From assembly GCF_905171775.1 (NCBI RefSeq), contig NC_053491.1:137328483-137392482 (forward strand): a DNA stretch of 64,000 bases. Direction: 5' to 3'. This document shows positions 37,080-49,540 of the stretch, piece after piece. This stretch comes from Rana temporaria (taxonomy: Eukaryota > Chordata > Amphibia > Anura > Ranidae). The first letter of the stretch is position 1; each line of letters starts with the position of its first letter. The notes under the pieces were generated by a model that worked only from the letters and a program-made list of their open reading frames with translations, ran no database searches and was not told the origin of the DNA. Made by a program: the position numbers and the translations under genes.

Positions 37080-37985
37080 TTTTTTTTTCTTCTACGGAGC
37101 TCTGTGGTGCACAAGGGTAAAGTGATGATCCATCTTCTGAAGAGGAAGGACACCCCCTGAGGTGCAAGGCTCCTTAAAGGAGCAAGGCATTCTACGGTTT
37201 GCCAAGGCAGAAGGTGGACTCTGCTCCTGAGGGACCAGCCAAAGCCAGTCCTTCAAGTACTTGGTGAGGGGCTTTCTCTAAGAGTGACCACCCCATCCTT
37301 CCCTTGATATTAGGGCTCCAATAACACACAACACACATGCAGTCCAAGTGTCCATGAAAAATAGTGTAAAAAAATAAAACCACATGCAACACACAAAGCG
37401 GGCCTTTTGGTAGGTGTAAAAATAAATTCAATCCACACTGCGCCTATGACACCACAATTAAGTGAAATGTGCTGCTACTTAAAAATAAATATAAATCAAC
37501 CATCAGGTGAAAAAAAAACAATAAATGCAAAAACATAACATTTCCACAGTAGCGCACACAAAAAATATTTAGACTGAAATACAAATGATATCCAAATGTA
37601 TGTGAATGTCTATAAATGAATACATTGTGAACAATACATAAAGTCCTATTCCACACATGTTAAAAAAAAAAAAACAGTCCTTAAGAAGTGTGCAAAAAAA
37701 TGCAGAAAAGTTTATGTGAATATACACCGATATCCTCTACCAGTGATGAATAGGGGATCAGCCCCCTTAAGAAAAGCGCTCACCGAATGCTGTTGCTATT
37801 CACTCTCGTGTGTGGCAAAATACACTCAGAATAGACTGAAGAATCTTTTTCAAAAGCCACACCTCGTTCAGATGACTGGCTATAAACTCCACCAGAAAGC
37901 ATGCGATCCCCTTACTCAGGTTGATAAAGGTAATGGAATTATGTCTAACAGATGAAAGATGTCGACATCCCACACTCTCCATGAC
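37080..37985. other. Intronic DNA, possible retroelement non-coding region
   Basis: It has many A-runs and no coding evidence. It lies directly next to the DIRS RNase H relic, of which it could be a continuation. Not proven. Confidence 0.25.
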
Positions 37986-37989
37986 TAGA

Positions 37990-38470
37990 ATGACCTAGGC
38001 CTCGATCCTTTGATGAGGTGATAGCTTTACGTAAGAAAACCGATCATGGTATACAGATCCCATGGCTACGCTAGTGCCTCTGCAGCATCCCCTGAGGGAT
38101 CATGTATCTTAGAGACAAGGCTGTCCAGCTTTTTGATGAACGAAAATGCACCACAGAGATACTGGAACAGGAAACTCCACCCAGTATAGGATAGACTCCA
38201 ATACCACTGATGCTGCAACACTGCTGGTGTCCCCGATGGTTGATGAAGGCCACAGATATGGTGTTGTCCAATGTATCCGGACCAAATGATAGGTCAGAAG
38301 GGGGTTCCAGTGAAGTAATGACATACAAAGTGCTCATAACTCTAGTATGTTGATTGAAAGCGTTGATTCATTTGGAGATCAACAACCCTGCATATTCAGA
38401 GGGCTACCAACTCCACCCGGATCCAGAAGAATGGCAACCATTGTGACAACCTTACAACATAAGGGAAGAA
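37990..38470 (-). pseudogene. DIRS-like RNase H relic
   Basis: On the minus strand DLSFGPDTLDNTISVAFINH, in one frame, and DTSSVAASVVLESILYWVEF plus CIFVHQKAGQP, in another, together resemble the DIRS RNase H core (SDNTTAVAYINHQGGTRS and following). Two frames show at least one indel. It is a short, old copy. Confidence 0.65.
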
Positions 38471-38699
38471 AAAAAACAGGACTGCTGACAATGCTGGGGA
38501 CAGAAGCCACCATGACAAAGAACTAGGTTCGAGGGTGTAACCAAATCACCTCGTCCAGATTTGTTCCATGGTCTGAGAACATTCCATTGCAAAAAGAGAA
38601 AGCCAACGTACTCCAAGATATGTAATTGTTTGAAGAGGACTACACAATGTTAGGAGCTCAAGGCCAGGGAAGTTTGTTGTCGCAGCAACTGATCTTTAA

Positions 38700-39580
38700 A
38701 ATTTCAGATGCAGATGATTGTAAGATCTCCAAGATGAAGGACAAGATTTGAATCATCTTTCTCTGCCTAAAGTTAATTGCTCCATGTTCAACTACATGTG
38801 GATGCATGAGGCCTCTGTCAGCCTGTCATTCATTTCTACAGGCTTCCTGACTTCAGCTATGCATATACACCTGTGATTCCTGCTGCAGGAATCCACTTTC
38901 CTTTCCTAATCACATGTGTAAATGTAGCCTAAATGTAACTATATTTTAATTTATAACTATAACAAAGAGGAAGTTGCTAGCATGTAGGCTCCATCCATAG
39001 CCCTATTCCATAGGATGTTATGTAACTAGGGAAATATTTGATGACCCAATCTGTTATGCAGTGTTAATTAAACACGTAACCCTTAATGTTTAGGACATAT
39101 TAAACACATGTTTGTGTTTAAGAGGCTTAGTCACCGGGCAGATGCATCTGAAGCACTAAACACACCTAGTTACTTAACAACTGCATATTACAATCTCAGA
39201 ACTCGTTTTAAAGGAAAATAAAAATAAAATTTCAAACATCTGAATATCACGTATCCATACTGTTCTATTCAACTACAAAATTTGTCAAATATATTTGGCT
39301 GGTTTATGAAAGCATCCATAAAAACTAATTTTTTAAAAGCAGCAAAAAGATAAGTGAAGGAACCTTTTGAATGGCCTATGATGCCACATACATTTGGATA
39401 CAAATTACCTTAAAAACACAGTTCAGATGCAAAATACCATAATGTAAAAGACTAGGATATTGCAATCATCTGATGCTCCTATCTATAGATCACCCAAAAG
39501 GCCATTTGTCACACTCAAGTGCATTAGTTTAAATCCAAAAAACCATGCATGATTAAAATGCTTTACATGACTTGTGTTAC
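38700..39580. other. PHTF2 intron, nothing recognised
   Basis: No feature supported. Confidence 0.4.
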
Positions 39581-39746
39581 CTTCTCCTTTTTCCAATGAT
39601 AACCGGAGGCGATTTAACAGTCCTTGTTGATACAATCTGGCAATGCACTGTTCCAAGGAGAAGCATCAGCCATACTGGTCCAATAATTTCAGTAAAGGGT
39701 ACACAGTGAGGCCCGGGTGAAATGGTATAAAGAACTACTGAGGCAA
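39581..39746 (-). CDS. PHTF2: PHTF2 exon with second hydrophobic segment
   Basis: This 166-bp exon supplies two bases to a valine codon, then encodes ASVVLYTISPGPHCVPFTEI, IGPVWLMLLLGTVHCQIVST and RTVKSPPVIIGKRR. IGPxWLMLLLGTVHCQIVSTRT is a signature of PHTF2. The first residues complete the membrane segment begun in the exon at 51209, and EIIGPVWLMLLLGTVHC is a second hydrophobic stretch. The acceptor is gtttgttctgtag and the donor is GAGAAG followed by gtaaca. It ends in phase 2 and joins the G that starts the exon at 35034. No stop or frameshift. Confidence 0.95.
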
Positions 39747-40144
39747 CTACAGAACAAACAAAGATTTGAGAGCTTTTAAAAGAGGTTTTGTTTGATAGAG
39801 AAAAACATAATAGAACATTCTGCAGAAACGTTGAATGCATAATAAAACACACACATACACCCTTAGAAAATCACATACATATTTTGTCCAGCAACTGTTT
39901 GTGAAGTACATTGGAAATGTAGTATTCACATACACAAAAGAACAACAAATTGCAGATAGTGGTTTTATGCAATACAACCCACATTTCAGACTCTCCTTGT
40001 ATGGTCAATAAACGGTCTGGAAGTTTTACATTTTGATAACCCATACATCATACAACATCTAGCAGCACTGCAAGAGACATCTTGGTATCAAGCTAATGTA
40101 CAGCTATAGATGAATGGTATCTTAATAGAACATTTTTATTCTGT
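39747..40144. other. PHTF2 intron, nothing recognised
   Basis: No feature supported. Confidence 0.4.
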
Positions 40145-41085
40145 AATAAACGAAACATTTTTACACATTCTATACGGCGGCACAGTGGCTCTCCTGTGTG
40201 AATTGCTGTAGCTGTACGGCGGCTTGCACAGGCTCAGTTGCAGGCGGGCGCCGCCCGCGAGCACACTGCGCGAGGGTGCCCACGGGAGGACTTCATGTCC
40301 TCTAGCGGCCCACGATTGCCTTGTGCACAATGTAAACAAGGCATTTCCTAGTTCTGACAGGTGACATGACAGCGATCTACGGTTCCCAGTGGTCGGGAGC
40401 AGTGATCGCTGTCATGTTCCAGTAAGCACATCCCCCCACAGTTAGAAACACTCATAGGGAACACAGTTAACCCCTTGATCACCCCCTAGTGTTAACCCCT
40501 TCCCTGCCAGTGTAATTTACATAGTAAAAAGTGGCTATTTTTAGCTCTGATCGTTGTATAAATGTCAATGGTCCCAAAGAAGTGTCAAAAGTGTCCGATC
40601 AGGCCCCTGCAATGTCGCAGTCCCGATAAAAATGGTAGATCACCGCCATTACTAGTAAAAAAAAATAATAATAAAAAAAATGCCATAAATCTATTCCCTA
40701 TTTTGTAGATGCTATAATTCTTGCACAAACCAATCAATATAAACTTATTGCGATTTTTTTACCAAAAATATGTAGAAGAATATAAATCGGCCTAAACTGA
40801 TAAAGAAAAAAAAATGAATGTAGGATATTTATTATAGCAAAAAGTAAAAACAATATATATTATTTTAATTGTCGTTCTTTTTTTGTTTATAGCGCAAAAA
40901 ATAAGAAATGCAGAGGTCATCAGATACCACCAAAAGAAAGCTCTATATGTGGTAAAAAAAAAAAAAAAAAAAAAAAAAAGGACATCAAATTTTGTTTGGA
41001 TACAATGTTGCACGACCGCGCAATTGTCAGTTTAAGCAACGCAGTGCAGAATCGCAAAAAAATGCCCTGGTCATTAAGGGGGATC
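40145..41085 (+). repeat. Family B repeat, copy without clear left end
   Basis: The words caccccctagtgttaacccc, ccgccattactagtaaaa, tttgtagatgctataatt and gcacgaccgcgcaattgtc are shared with 10919-13232. The TTAA-CCACTT left end was not found. The right end is altered. An A-run of about 26 bases lies at 40953-40979. Confidence 0.75.
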
Positions 41086-41485
41086 TTTGATAAGTACTCG
41101 CACATGGTTCCAGAAAGGCCTGCTCTTTGTTTATACTATATGTTCAATGGAAAACTATAGTCGTGCTTCAATATTCTTTTGAACGCTTTTTCCTGCAAGT
41201 TCAACTAATGCAATCTCCTATGATTGCACTTTGACCCCAACTGTTTCAGGAATTAACTGCAGATCCCGCGATTACGATTTTGGCTACTTTTAGAATAAAG
41301 TAGTCTGCTTTTGGGCAGAATTTGCGTACAAGTTCTGGACAAATTAGAAGTCGTTTTAAAATTTAAGGCTGGCCATAGACTGTTAATTTTTTTTTACACT
41401 TAGCCAGCAGGAACGGCTACAGATGATTTTTAAATTCGGCCAGTCCCTCCTAAACTGGCCAAATAATGATCCCTCTATGAGCAGC
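41086..41485. other. PHTF2 intron, nothing recognised
   Basis: No feature supported. Confidence 0.4.
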
Positions 41486-41489
41486 TTAA

Positions 41490-41645
41490 AAGCAGAGTTC
41501 CACCCACTGAAGGCTCCGCTGCCGGCGCCTGCACCCGATCTGATGTGCAGATCGGCTTTGGGGGGCCAACATCGCAGGCTCCCTGGACAGGCAAGTGTCC
41601 TTATTAAAAGTCAGCAGCTACAGTGTTTGCGGCTGGAACACCGCT
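41490..41645. repeat. Family G MITE, short copy
   Basis: TTAA lies at 41486-41489 and 41646-41649. It begins agcagagttccaccc and ends ggctggaacaccgc. It shares tattaaaagtcagcagctac with the family. Confidence 0.7.
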
Positions 41646-41649
41646 TTAA

Positions 41650-43084
41650 GCCAACTGTACAAAAATTTTTTTCTTACAGTGAAATGATGGGTTTCAAATA
41701 ATCCGATAACCTTTTTATATCCCTTGCCAAGTTCAGAGGTCTCCACAGGCTTTAGAGCCTCAGAGCTCTTCTGATTTCAACTTGATGACACCACACATGT
41801 CAATAGCAAAGAGAATACTAAACCCTAAAAATCTAAAGTATAAATCAGACAGGTTAAACATGCATACTCCCCAATAGCGATGAGCTCAGGCGTGCCATCT
41901 GTACTGGACAGGTAGCCATCTAAACTGGGCCAGTCATCTGTGGAAGGGGCATTCATCGCCCAGCACATATACAATGAGCACATATAAATATAGCTGCTAG
42001 GTAATGCAAGGAATGTCTCGTCCATTTATGACTTGCTCAGTACAGGTTTAGAGCTTTCTGGTGGACTTGCTCAGGTGGGTTCAAAAGACCATCATTGTTT
42101 ATGGGAATGAATATAATATTTACATTTTATATGCAATTTCTTCAAGTATACATCAACTTTATCTGTAGGCGTTTTTTGAATTAAAGTTCAACATTTAGCT
42201 GTTCAAATATGTTGAAAAAGCCAATAATTTTCATGGTTGTACTTGCCTTACCCATCATAAAATATAAGGGTGCACTTCCTGGCTTGTTACTGTACCTACA
42301 GCCTAATAACAAGGTCTGCAGTGTGAGATCATGAGATATGGAGTAACATTTGGCGATATAACTTAAACAATAGATGTCTGCTCCAGTGGCATGCCGCTCA
42401 GTGCCCATGCCAATGAAGTCCAACATGGAATATTAAAAAACAAAGTGAAATTAACAGGTTCAAGTAGTAAGAATTAACTTCTAATTATGCAAAGATAGAA
42501 AAGTCTCTGGCGAGCTGTGAGAAAATTTTGGGACCCGACACAATCAAAGAACATTTCTGAGAGGAGAGCGCTAGAGAGTAGTAGATATACTTGAGTGCAC
42601 CATGTAGGTGCCAGGTGCCCCCTGGGTATTTTGCAAAATCAAAGTGAGGAAATAACCCTAATTGATATCTGCATGCACAGACATTCCAACCTCCCTCACG
42701 CTTCTGTTGAATAATCAACAGGTGCACGAGTAAGCTAAGGGAAAATTAAAGTTTAAGTTCTGGAACTAGAAGCCATCTAAAAACAGTGCTATGAGTAAAA
42801 AGGTCACGTCTGTCGTCTTAAGAGCAGATGATTCACTGATGAAGTGAGATCTTTGGCAAAGAGGCGGGAAAAGGAACAATGCTACTAAAAAAGTGTGTGA
42901 AAGGCCAGGAGAGTTCAAGTAGGGACAGGAAATGTAAAACCCTGTAACTTGACAATAGACGTTAGAATACATTACAGTCTGTGAGACCTGTTGCCTGCTA
43001 AGGAAGCCTGAGCTAAGGGCACTAGTGGGGCTCCCTGAAAACTGTCCTTAGCGCATAGTTTCAATTTACCAAAAAACTACCCAA
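41650..43084. other. PHTF2 intron, nothing recognised
   Basis: No gene or element that I can support. Confidence 0.35.
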
Positions 43085-43088
43085 CAGA

Positions 43089-44102
43089 TGTTGCGCTACC
43101 CTTGTAGGAGCCGCTGGTGAATACGAGCATCTCCCTTCCTGCACAGCCAGGCACACAAATTTTCCACACACAGTCAGAAATTAGTCCTTACAGCTTTGTT
43201 TTTTTGTTTTATTAGAAAGATTGAACTTGCATAGGGTTATTATGGGATGCCCACTTAATCAACAAGAGATAAGGGACAAAACTATATACAACCAGTAAAT
43301 ATACACTTTTTCTACCTCCAGCACAATCTTGCTTGTAGAAATACATCTACCAGGACCAGCTAGCACGGACAAGCTGATCTAACACACAGACTCCGTCAGA
43401 TCAAGAGCGAATGCCCTTTACCAAAGGGGCCCACGGTCCCAGCCTGCAGTGTAGCAGAAAAGGTCTTTGTGCTTAGCGGTCCTTTTGCTGTGGCTACTGA
43501 TCCCAGTAACACCGCTTCAGGCACTGCCAGCCTGCCTGGCCACAGCTGCCCCTTTTACTAGCCCTCCCAGCTACTTCTCCACAGTCCTCCCAGACCGACT
43601 CTGAATCCATTCCAGACTGCTTGCACCCAGTACCTTCAGGCAGGCCTTTCTTCTGATTAAAACGTGTTCTCCCACGCCTCCTGGTTAGGATCCCCGGGTG
43701 ACATGAACCGCACCCAAGCCCAGGTCCGAGTTCACACCCCCTCCCCAGACTGGAGGGGGAGGCTTAATCTCAGAGGCCTCTGACAGCCTAACACTCCACC
43801 TCCATCCTCCACACTGCCCCAAGTGAGCTGACCCTAAGTATTTGAGAAGGCCTGCTCCCTGCAAACCCATTTGTTGGGGATTGGTCAGGGCCCTCAGAAT
43901 ACTCCAGGCAGCCCCCCTCCCCTCCTTCTAGAACTTTTTGCATGTTTATAGAAGTAGGGGGAGGTCTCAAAGATGCTCTCTGTGAGTCATACCAACCCTC
44001 CCTGAGTCACTCACCCAACCCAGATTAACACACAGGCTTGGCTGCCAGCTAAGGCTGAATTTACCTACAATAACAAAAAAACACATCTAGGGGGGTGCTA
44101 CA
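43089..44102 (-). mobile_element. Probable solo LTR
   Basis: The sequence starts TGTTGCGCTAC and ends GTGCTACA, so it is bounded by TG...CA. A CAGA duplication lies on each side (43085-43088 and 44103-44106). The length of 1014 bp is right for an LTR. On the minus strand a polyadenylation-like aataaaac lies near 43210, close to the 3' end, which suggests that orientation. No coding sequence or second LTR is nearby. The parent family is unknown. Confidence 0.6.
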
Positions 44103-44106
44103 CAGA

Positions 44107-44895
44107 TAAGGGGCATCTGTAGATAAAAACAAAACAGTGCAGCTTTGATCACAGTTAGATACTGCCTTTGCTTTGGGAGTAGGAAATTTACGTACCTCCC
44201 AAAGCCTGACTGGAAAAACATTGCTGGGATGTTGCTAAGAGAGTCCTACACCAGGACTATCATTCATCTATCATTAATAGTCCTGGTGCTACCCCATCAT
44301 ATATACACGCTTAAGGCGCATTGCCAAGCTGTAAGTGAGGCTTCTGGATACATATGAATCCTTTCATTAGTGCCATGTTAACCAGCATCTTCTCTCCGGG
44401 GGAATTTACATTTCTGCCACACATGGGGCCATGAAGGGGGTCAGATTTGTGCCACTGTAGCCGCTACCTGTCGTGTCGGCCTATTTGGACCTGTCACCTT
44501 CTCTTTTGCTCCTATGTCCACCCCCGAAGACCTATATTTGCAAGCGGCCCATGCTGTGACATTGTTCCATTGCAATTTTCAACCTAACCTGAGGAAGCAA
44601 TATCTATAGCAAAACAAGCCAACAACCTGTATTTGGAGCAACGATTGGGCAAATACTTTCCAGCAATGTATGTGTGCATTGCCAGTAGAATATATAAATG
44701 TCAGAGTGGCCCCCAGTCTACTCCAGATTTGGGTATTATTGTGCAATATGAGCCCACCCCCCAACCCCCCCTTTGAGGTTAATGTTTTTATATACTAAAT
44801 TAAATGTTATTGTTTCAAAAAAAATAATAATAGTTTTAAAACTTTTCTGCCTCCTGTTGTGCCTAAAAGATCCACCAATTTTAGAACATGTAAAA
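44107..44895. other. PHTF2 intron; possible retroelement end
   Basis: No gene. Near 44589-44620 the words cctgaggaagc and gcaaaac resemble a decayed hammerhead core (see findings). Confidence 0.3.
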
Positions 44896-45385
44896 GGGGT
44901 TGTAAAGGTAAAAAAAAATTTCCCTAAATAGCTTCCTTTACCTTAGTGCAGTCCTCCTTCACTTACCTCATCCTTCGATTTTGCTTTTAAATGTCCTTAT
45001 TTCTTTTGAGAAATTCTCACTTCCTGTTCTCCTGTCTGTAACTACACACCGTAATGCAAGGCTTTCTCCCTGGTGTGAAGAAAGCCTCTTTAGGGGGCGA
45101 GCAGGAGGGTCAGGACGCCCACTAACACACAGCTCCTTTCTCTATCTGCAAAGTAGAGAGTGTCCCGACACTCCTGCTCGCCCCCTCAAGAGGCTTTCTC
45201 CACACCAGGGAGAAAGCCTTGCATTACTGTGTGGAGTTACAGACAGAAGAACAGGAAGTGAGGATTTCTCAGAAGAAATAAGGACATTTAAAAGCAAAAT
45301 CGAAGGATGAGATAAGTGAAGGAGGACTGCACCAAGGTAAAGGAAGCTATTTAGGGAAAAAATTTTTTACCTTTACAACCCCTTT
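44896..45385. repeat. Fold-back MITE with about 210-bp arms
   Basis: The left arm begins aggggttgtaaaggtaaaa and includes gctttctccctggtgtga. The right arm is its near-perfect complement, ending ttttacctttacaacccc. The spacer is about 60 bp. The right end borders TTTAA. Confidence 0.95.
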
Positions 45386-45387
45386 AA

Positions 45388-45830
45388 AGCGTAATTTCAG
45401 TAATTTGTTTCCAACTTTCTATTAAATCTTGTGCCCTAGTTGTTTTAACTTTGGATAGTAAAACTTTTTTTTTTCTGCCAGTAAATACTTTATACAGCCC
45501 GATTCCGGTTTCTTGTCTAGAAAAAAAAGCACAGGCTTATGACATCATGCACAGCTCACTCTCTAACTCTTGTTAGAGTTTGCCAGGAAGAGAGGGGGGG
45601 GGGGTGAGAGCTGCAGAGCTGGAGGTGTGCCTCTGTGTAAATCCAGGAAGTAAAAAGGTAGCAGCTTCAGCTGCCCACAGTTAAAATGGTTGCAGCCAGA
45701 CTCAGTGGAGGGAGATTTCTGCAGCACATTTGGCAAGTACAGCATCACAGTATATATAAAATATGGAAAGTGGTTGGAGGGAAGCTTCAGAATTGCAAAG
45801 ATGTTTTTATTAAATTATGTAAGCAGACTG
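45388..45830. repeat. Probable MITE-like repeat
   Basis: It begins taaagcgtaatttcagtaat. It has a GC-richer middle with an inverted aactcttgttagagtt word. The right boundary is unclear. Confidence 0.35.
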
Positions 45831-46315
45831 CAGTCCCTATTTAAGTTTTTGATTTTCTCCTGGGTTCCGGATGTAGCATGGTTACAGTCTTATTTTTGGA
45901 TACGTGTCTCTTGAGTGGTTTAGATATTTAAAGCATTGTTTGAATTATATCCGACTAACCTCCACTGTAAGCAAAAGCAACATTTTTTCGATTTTTCTGA
46001 GCACAATGAATAGTTCTATCGAGACTGCTGTTTTAATTGTAACCTCAATAAATATAAAGCATATGTGCAAGCTAAAAATAAGTTACCATGGGAACAGACA
46101 CTGACAAGGGAATGCAAATAAAAGCTACCAGGGCTTTCATAAAAGGTCAGATATGCCTGTCACTTGATTGCACCAGAAATTATTCCATGTGTTTTCATTT
46201 AATAGAGAAAACACCATTTATCTGCAAATGAACTAGGCCATCCACCTCAGGTGTTTGTTGAAAATGCTTTCAAAACTTTGAGCAACCGTTCACTTTTCTA
46301 ATGGAAATTAAAATA
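45831..46315. other. PHTF2 intron, nothing recognised
   Basis: No feature supported. Confidence 0.4.
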
Positions 46316-47220
46316 TTTATCAACTACTTCCCTACCCATTCTGGAATTTCTCTCCTACATAAAAAAAAATCATATTTTTTTGCCAGAAAATTACCCAGAA
46401 GCCTCAAATATATATTTGTTTTTAAGCAGTGGCTCTATAGAATACAATGGGAGAGAGTTGCAATTGTTTGCAGCATTTGCACAGTGATTTTTCAAAACAA
46501 AACTTAAATTGAATTTTTTCAATTTTTTGGGGGAACATTTTTTAAAAAAAAGGAGGATGTTACGCCAAGCAAATAGATACCCAACTTGTCATGCTTTAAA
46601 ATTGCGCACGCTCGTGGAATGGCGCCAAACTACATCACTTAAAAAGTTCCATAGGCAACCCTTTCAAAGTGTTTAAAAAGTTACCAGTTTAGAGTTACAG
46701 AGGAGGTCTAATGCTAGAATTATTGCTATTGCTAGAACGTTTGTGGCAATACTTTTTTTCTGTTTAACTATTTTTTTTTTACACTACAATTTCTTTTTTT
46801 GATCACTTTAATTCCTATCACAAGAAATGTAAACTTCCATTGTGATAGAAATAAGGCATGATAGGTCCTCCTTATGGAAACATTTAAGGTCTATAAAACC
46901 CTGGAAAGCATGAGAAAAAAATAGATTTCTGCATTCCAGAGAAAAATAAATAAAACAAAAACAGTGTTTACATCGGCCAAAAACCAAAAGTGACATCATG
47001 ACCTCCCTTCCGGGCCTCACAAAACCATAGAGGTCCACAGCTGGCTCTGTGTTAACCCAGCGGAAGCGTCAGATCGCATACCGGTCTCCGTGATCACACA
47101 GGAGAGCCCATAGAGCTGCCAAAGGGTGATAGGAGGAGGGGGGACATCTCCTCCTGCTACCTGTAGAAGCAATCCAGTGTCTAATCAATGAATAAAAAAA
47201 AATAAAAAAAAAGATACCAG
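46316..47220 (+). repeat. Family E repeat
   Basis: It shares gatacccaacttgtcatgct, aaaattgcgcacgctcgtgg and agttacagaggaggtct with 48198-49100 and 62250-63231. The left end resembles TTAACCACTT in degraded form (tcaactacttccc). Confidence 0.7.
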
Positions 47221-47329
47221 GATTATGCCTGTATCTGCAAATGGTCAGCATGAGGCAAAGCTGAAAAATATCCAAAAACAAGAATGTAAAATACTGCAGC
47301 TTACGTCTATAGAAGTGATGGCTGCATCA

Positions 47330-47785
47330 GCTTTTTTTTTTTTTTTTTTTTCCACTTGGTGATCAGGCCAAAAATAACAAACATGTTATACTTAACCGCT
47401 TTGTGTAATGGTTTTGCACAGGGCAGCCTTGGTCCTCCTCTTCTCGGGTCCCTCGTCAACGCTCCTGGCCCCTCCCTCCCGTTGAGTTCCCCCACAGCAA
47501 GCAGTTAGTAGGGGCACCCAAGCCGAGCCGGAGCTCTGTGTGTCCATTCAGACATGGAGCTGCGGTTCAGCCCTGCCCCCCCTCTCCTCATTGGCTAACT
47601 GACTGATTGTCAGCAAACAATCAGGAGGGAAAGTCCTGGACAGCCAAGGGACTTGTGCACATCGCTGGATCCAGATGGGACTCTGGATAAAAAAAAAAAA
47701 CTTGTGTGCAGTAGCCCCCCTAAAACATACCTAATGCATAGAATGCAAATAAAAAAAAATTCTGCCTTTCGAACCACTTTACTTA
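47330..47785 (-). repeat. Family F repeat, reverse copy
   Basis: It contains acaaacatgttatacttaa, cacagcaagcag and ccattcagacatg, and ends tgcctttcgaaccacttta. It also holds a T-run at 47332-47350. Confidence 0.65.
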
Positions 47786-47790
47786 CTTGA

Positions 47791-48193
47791 TGTATGTTCT
47801 AATATTTTGGTACCTGAAGATATCAGTTTGATTATGTCTAGTGTACGTTACAACAATTGTGTCATCCTGAGTAGGCAGCGGTAGCTGCTAAACGCATCAG
47901 CGGTAAATACGGGAAGGACATCCCGCTACATAGTCCAATATTGCATTTTAAAAGCTTACAAACAATTGTACCATGTTTGGAGGCGTCCTGTCTTGTTTTA
48001 GGAACATTGTTATGCACGGACAATTATATTATTTTGAGTAAGTGATTTATGTCGTGAATCCTAATTTTTAAGCTAAGATTTTGAATAAACTGTGTTTGGA
48101 TAAGCTTGGCTGTCTTATGTGTACCGTAAAAATCCAACATTGTCGAGTACCAGTTATTTTTCTTGATTTTGGGGTGGCCTTTAGATATACTTA
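47791..48193. other. PHTF2 intron; possible hammerhead-like relic
   Basis: No gene. 47876-47914 contains cctgagtaggcagcggtag and ctgctaaacgcatcagcgg, discussed under findings. Confidence 0.3.
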
Positions 48194-48197
48194 TTAA

Positions 48198-49110
48198 CCA
48201 CTTAAGGACCAGGCTTATTTTTCACACTTGTTGTTTACAAGTTAAAATCAGTTTTATTTTGCTTACTTAGAGCCCCCAAACATTATATAATATACATATT
48301 TTTTTTCAGACACCCTAGAGAATAAAATGGCGGCCGTTGCAATACTTTGTCACACCGTATTTGTGTAGCGGTCTTACAAACACAATTTTTTGGGGGGGAA
48401 ATGCACTTAAAAAAAAAAAAGCATAGTTAGCCCAATTATATATGAAACATAATGTAATGCCGAGTAAGTTGATACCAAACATGTCATGCTTCAAAATTGC
48501 GCCAGCTCGTGGAATAGCTACAAACTTTGGCACTTAATATACATAGGCAAATTTTCTACAGGTTCCTATTTTTTAGTGACAGGAGGTGGTCTAGTGCGAG
48601 AATTATTGCTCTTGCTCCAACAATCGCGGCGATGCCTCACATGTGTGGTTTAAACACAGTTTTCATATATGGGTGCGACTTGCGTATGCGTTCGTTTCTA
48701 CGCGAGAGTACGAAGGGACGCGGGGGTTTTATTTTTCGATTTATTTTTCTTATTATTTTTACACTGTCCTTAAAAAAAAAAAAAAAAAAAAATCATTATT
48801 TTGGATCACTTTTCTTCCTATTAAATCCCTTGTAATAGAAAAAAAAAAAAGCATGACAGAACCTCTTTAATGTGATATCTGGGGTCAAAAAGACATCAGA
48901 TCTAATTTTTACACTAAGAAGCAATAAAAATTAAAAATAAATAAAAAGGTCTCTCTAAGCCCGTTGGGTGGAAGTGACGTTTGACGTCGCTTTCTTCATC
49001 CATAGGCATTGAGACGAGCCATCATTCCCTCACTCGACTTCCTGCCCAACAGGAGGAAGGTTTGGATTGTCTCTGCCGCGGCTTTCACGCTGAGTACTGA
49101 GCCTTTGTGA
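48198..49110 (+). repeat. Family E repeat with TTAA-CCACTT end
   Basis: TTAA (48194-48197) is followed by CCACTTAAGGACC. The interior repeats ttgataccaaacatgtcatg and cctcacatgtgtggtttaaa, as at 62250-63231. The right end is unclear because the family F copy follows at once. Confidence 0.75.
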
Positions 49111-49138
49111 GTCAAACGTTATAGCATTTGGAGTTAAA

Positions 49139-49510
49139 ATGGTTCTAAAGGCAGAACGTTTTTTACCTTAATGCATTATATGCGATAAGGTTAAAAAAAA
49201 AAAAAACTTCTGCAAGCAGGTCCCCCCAAGCTACTATACTAAATACTTACCCTAAGCTCGACCTCGATTCAGCAATGTGCATGAGAGCAGGGGCGGTCTC
49301 TCTCCTTATTGGCTCAGACACAGCAGTAGGAGCTATTGGCTCCTGGTGCCGTCAATCACAGCCAGTGAGGTCAAGCCATGCTGTGTATCTTATGGACGCC
49401 AGCGGGTGACCTGAGAAGAAGAGGATCGGGGCTGCTCTGTACACAGAGCAGGTAAGTATAACATGTTTGTTATTTAAAAAAAACTAAAAAAACTGCATTT
49501 ACAAACAGGT
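49139..49510 (+). repeat. Family F repeat
   Basis: It begins after gttaa with aatggttctaaaggcagaa. The interior has ggctcctggtgccgtcaatc and gaagaggatcggggctgctc, as at 30439-30862. Confidence 0.7.
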
Positions 49511-49540
49511 CACAGAATTAAAGTTATTATAAGTATTTAA

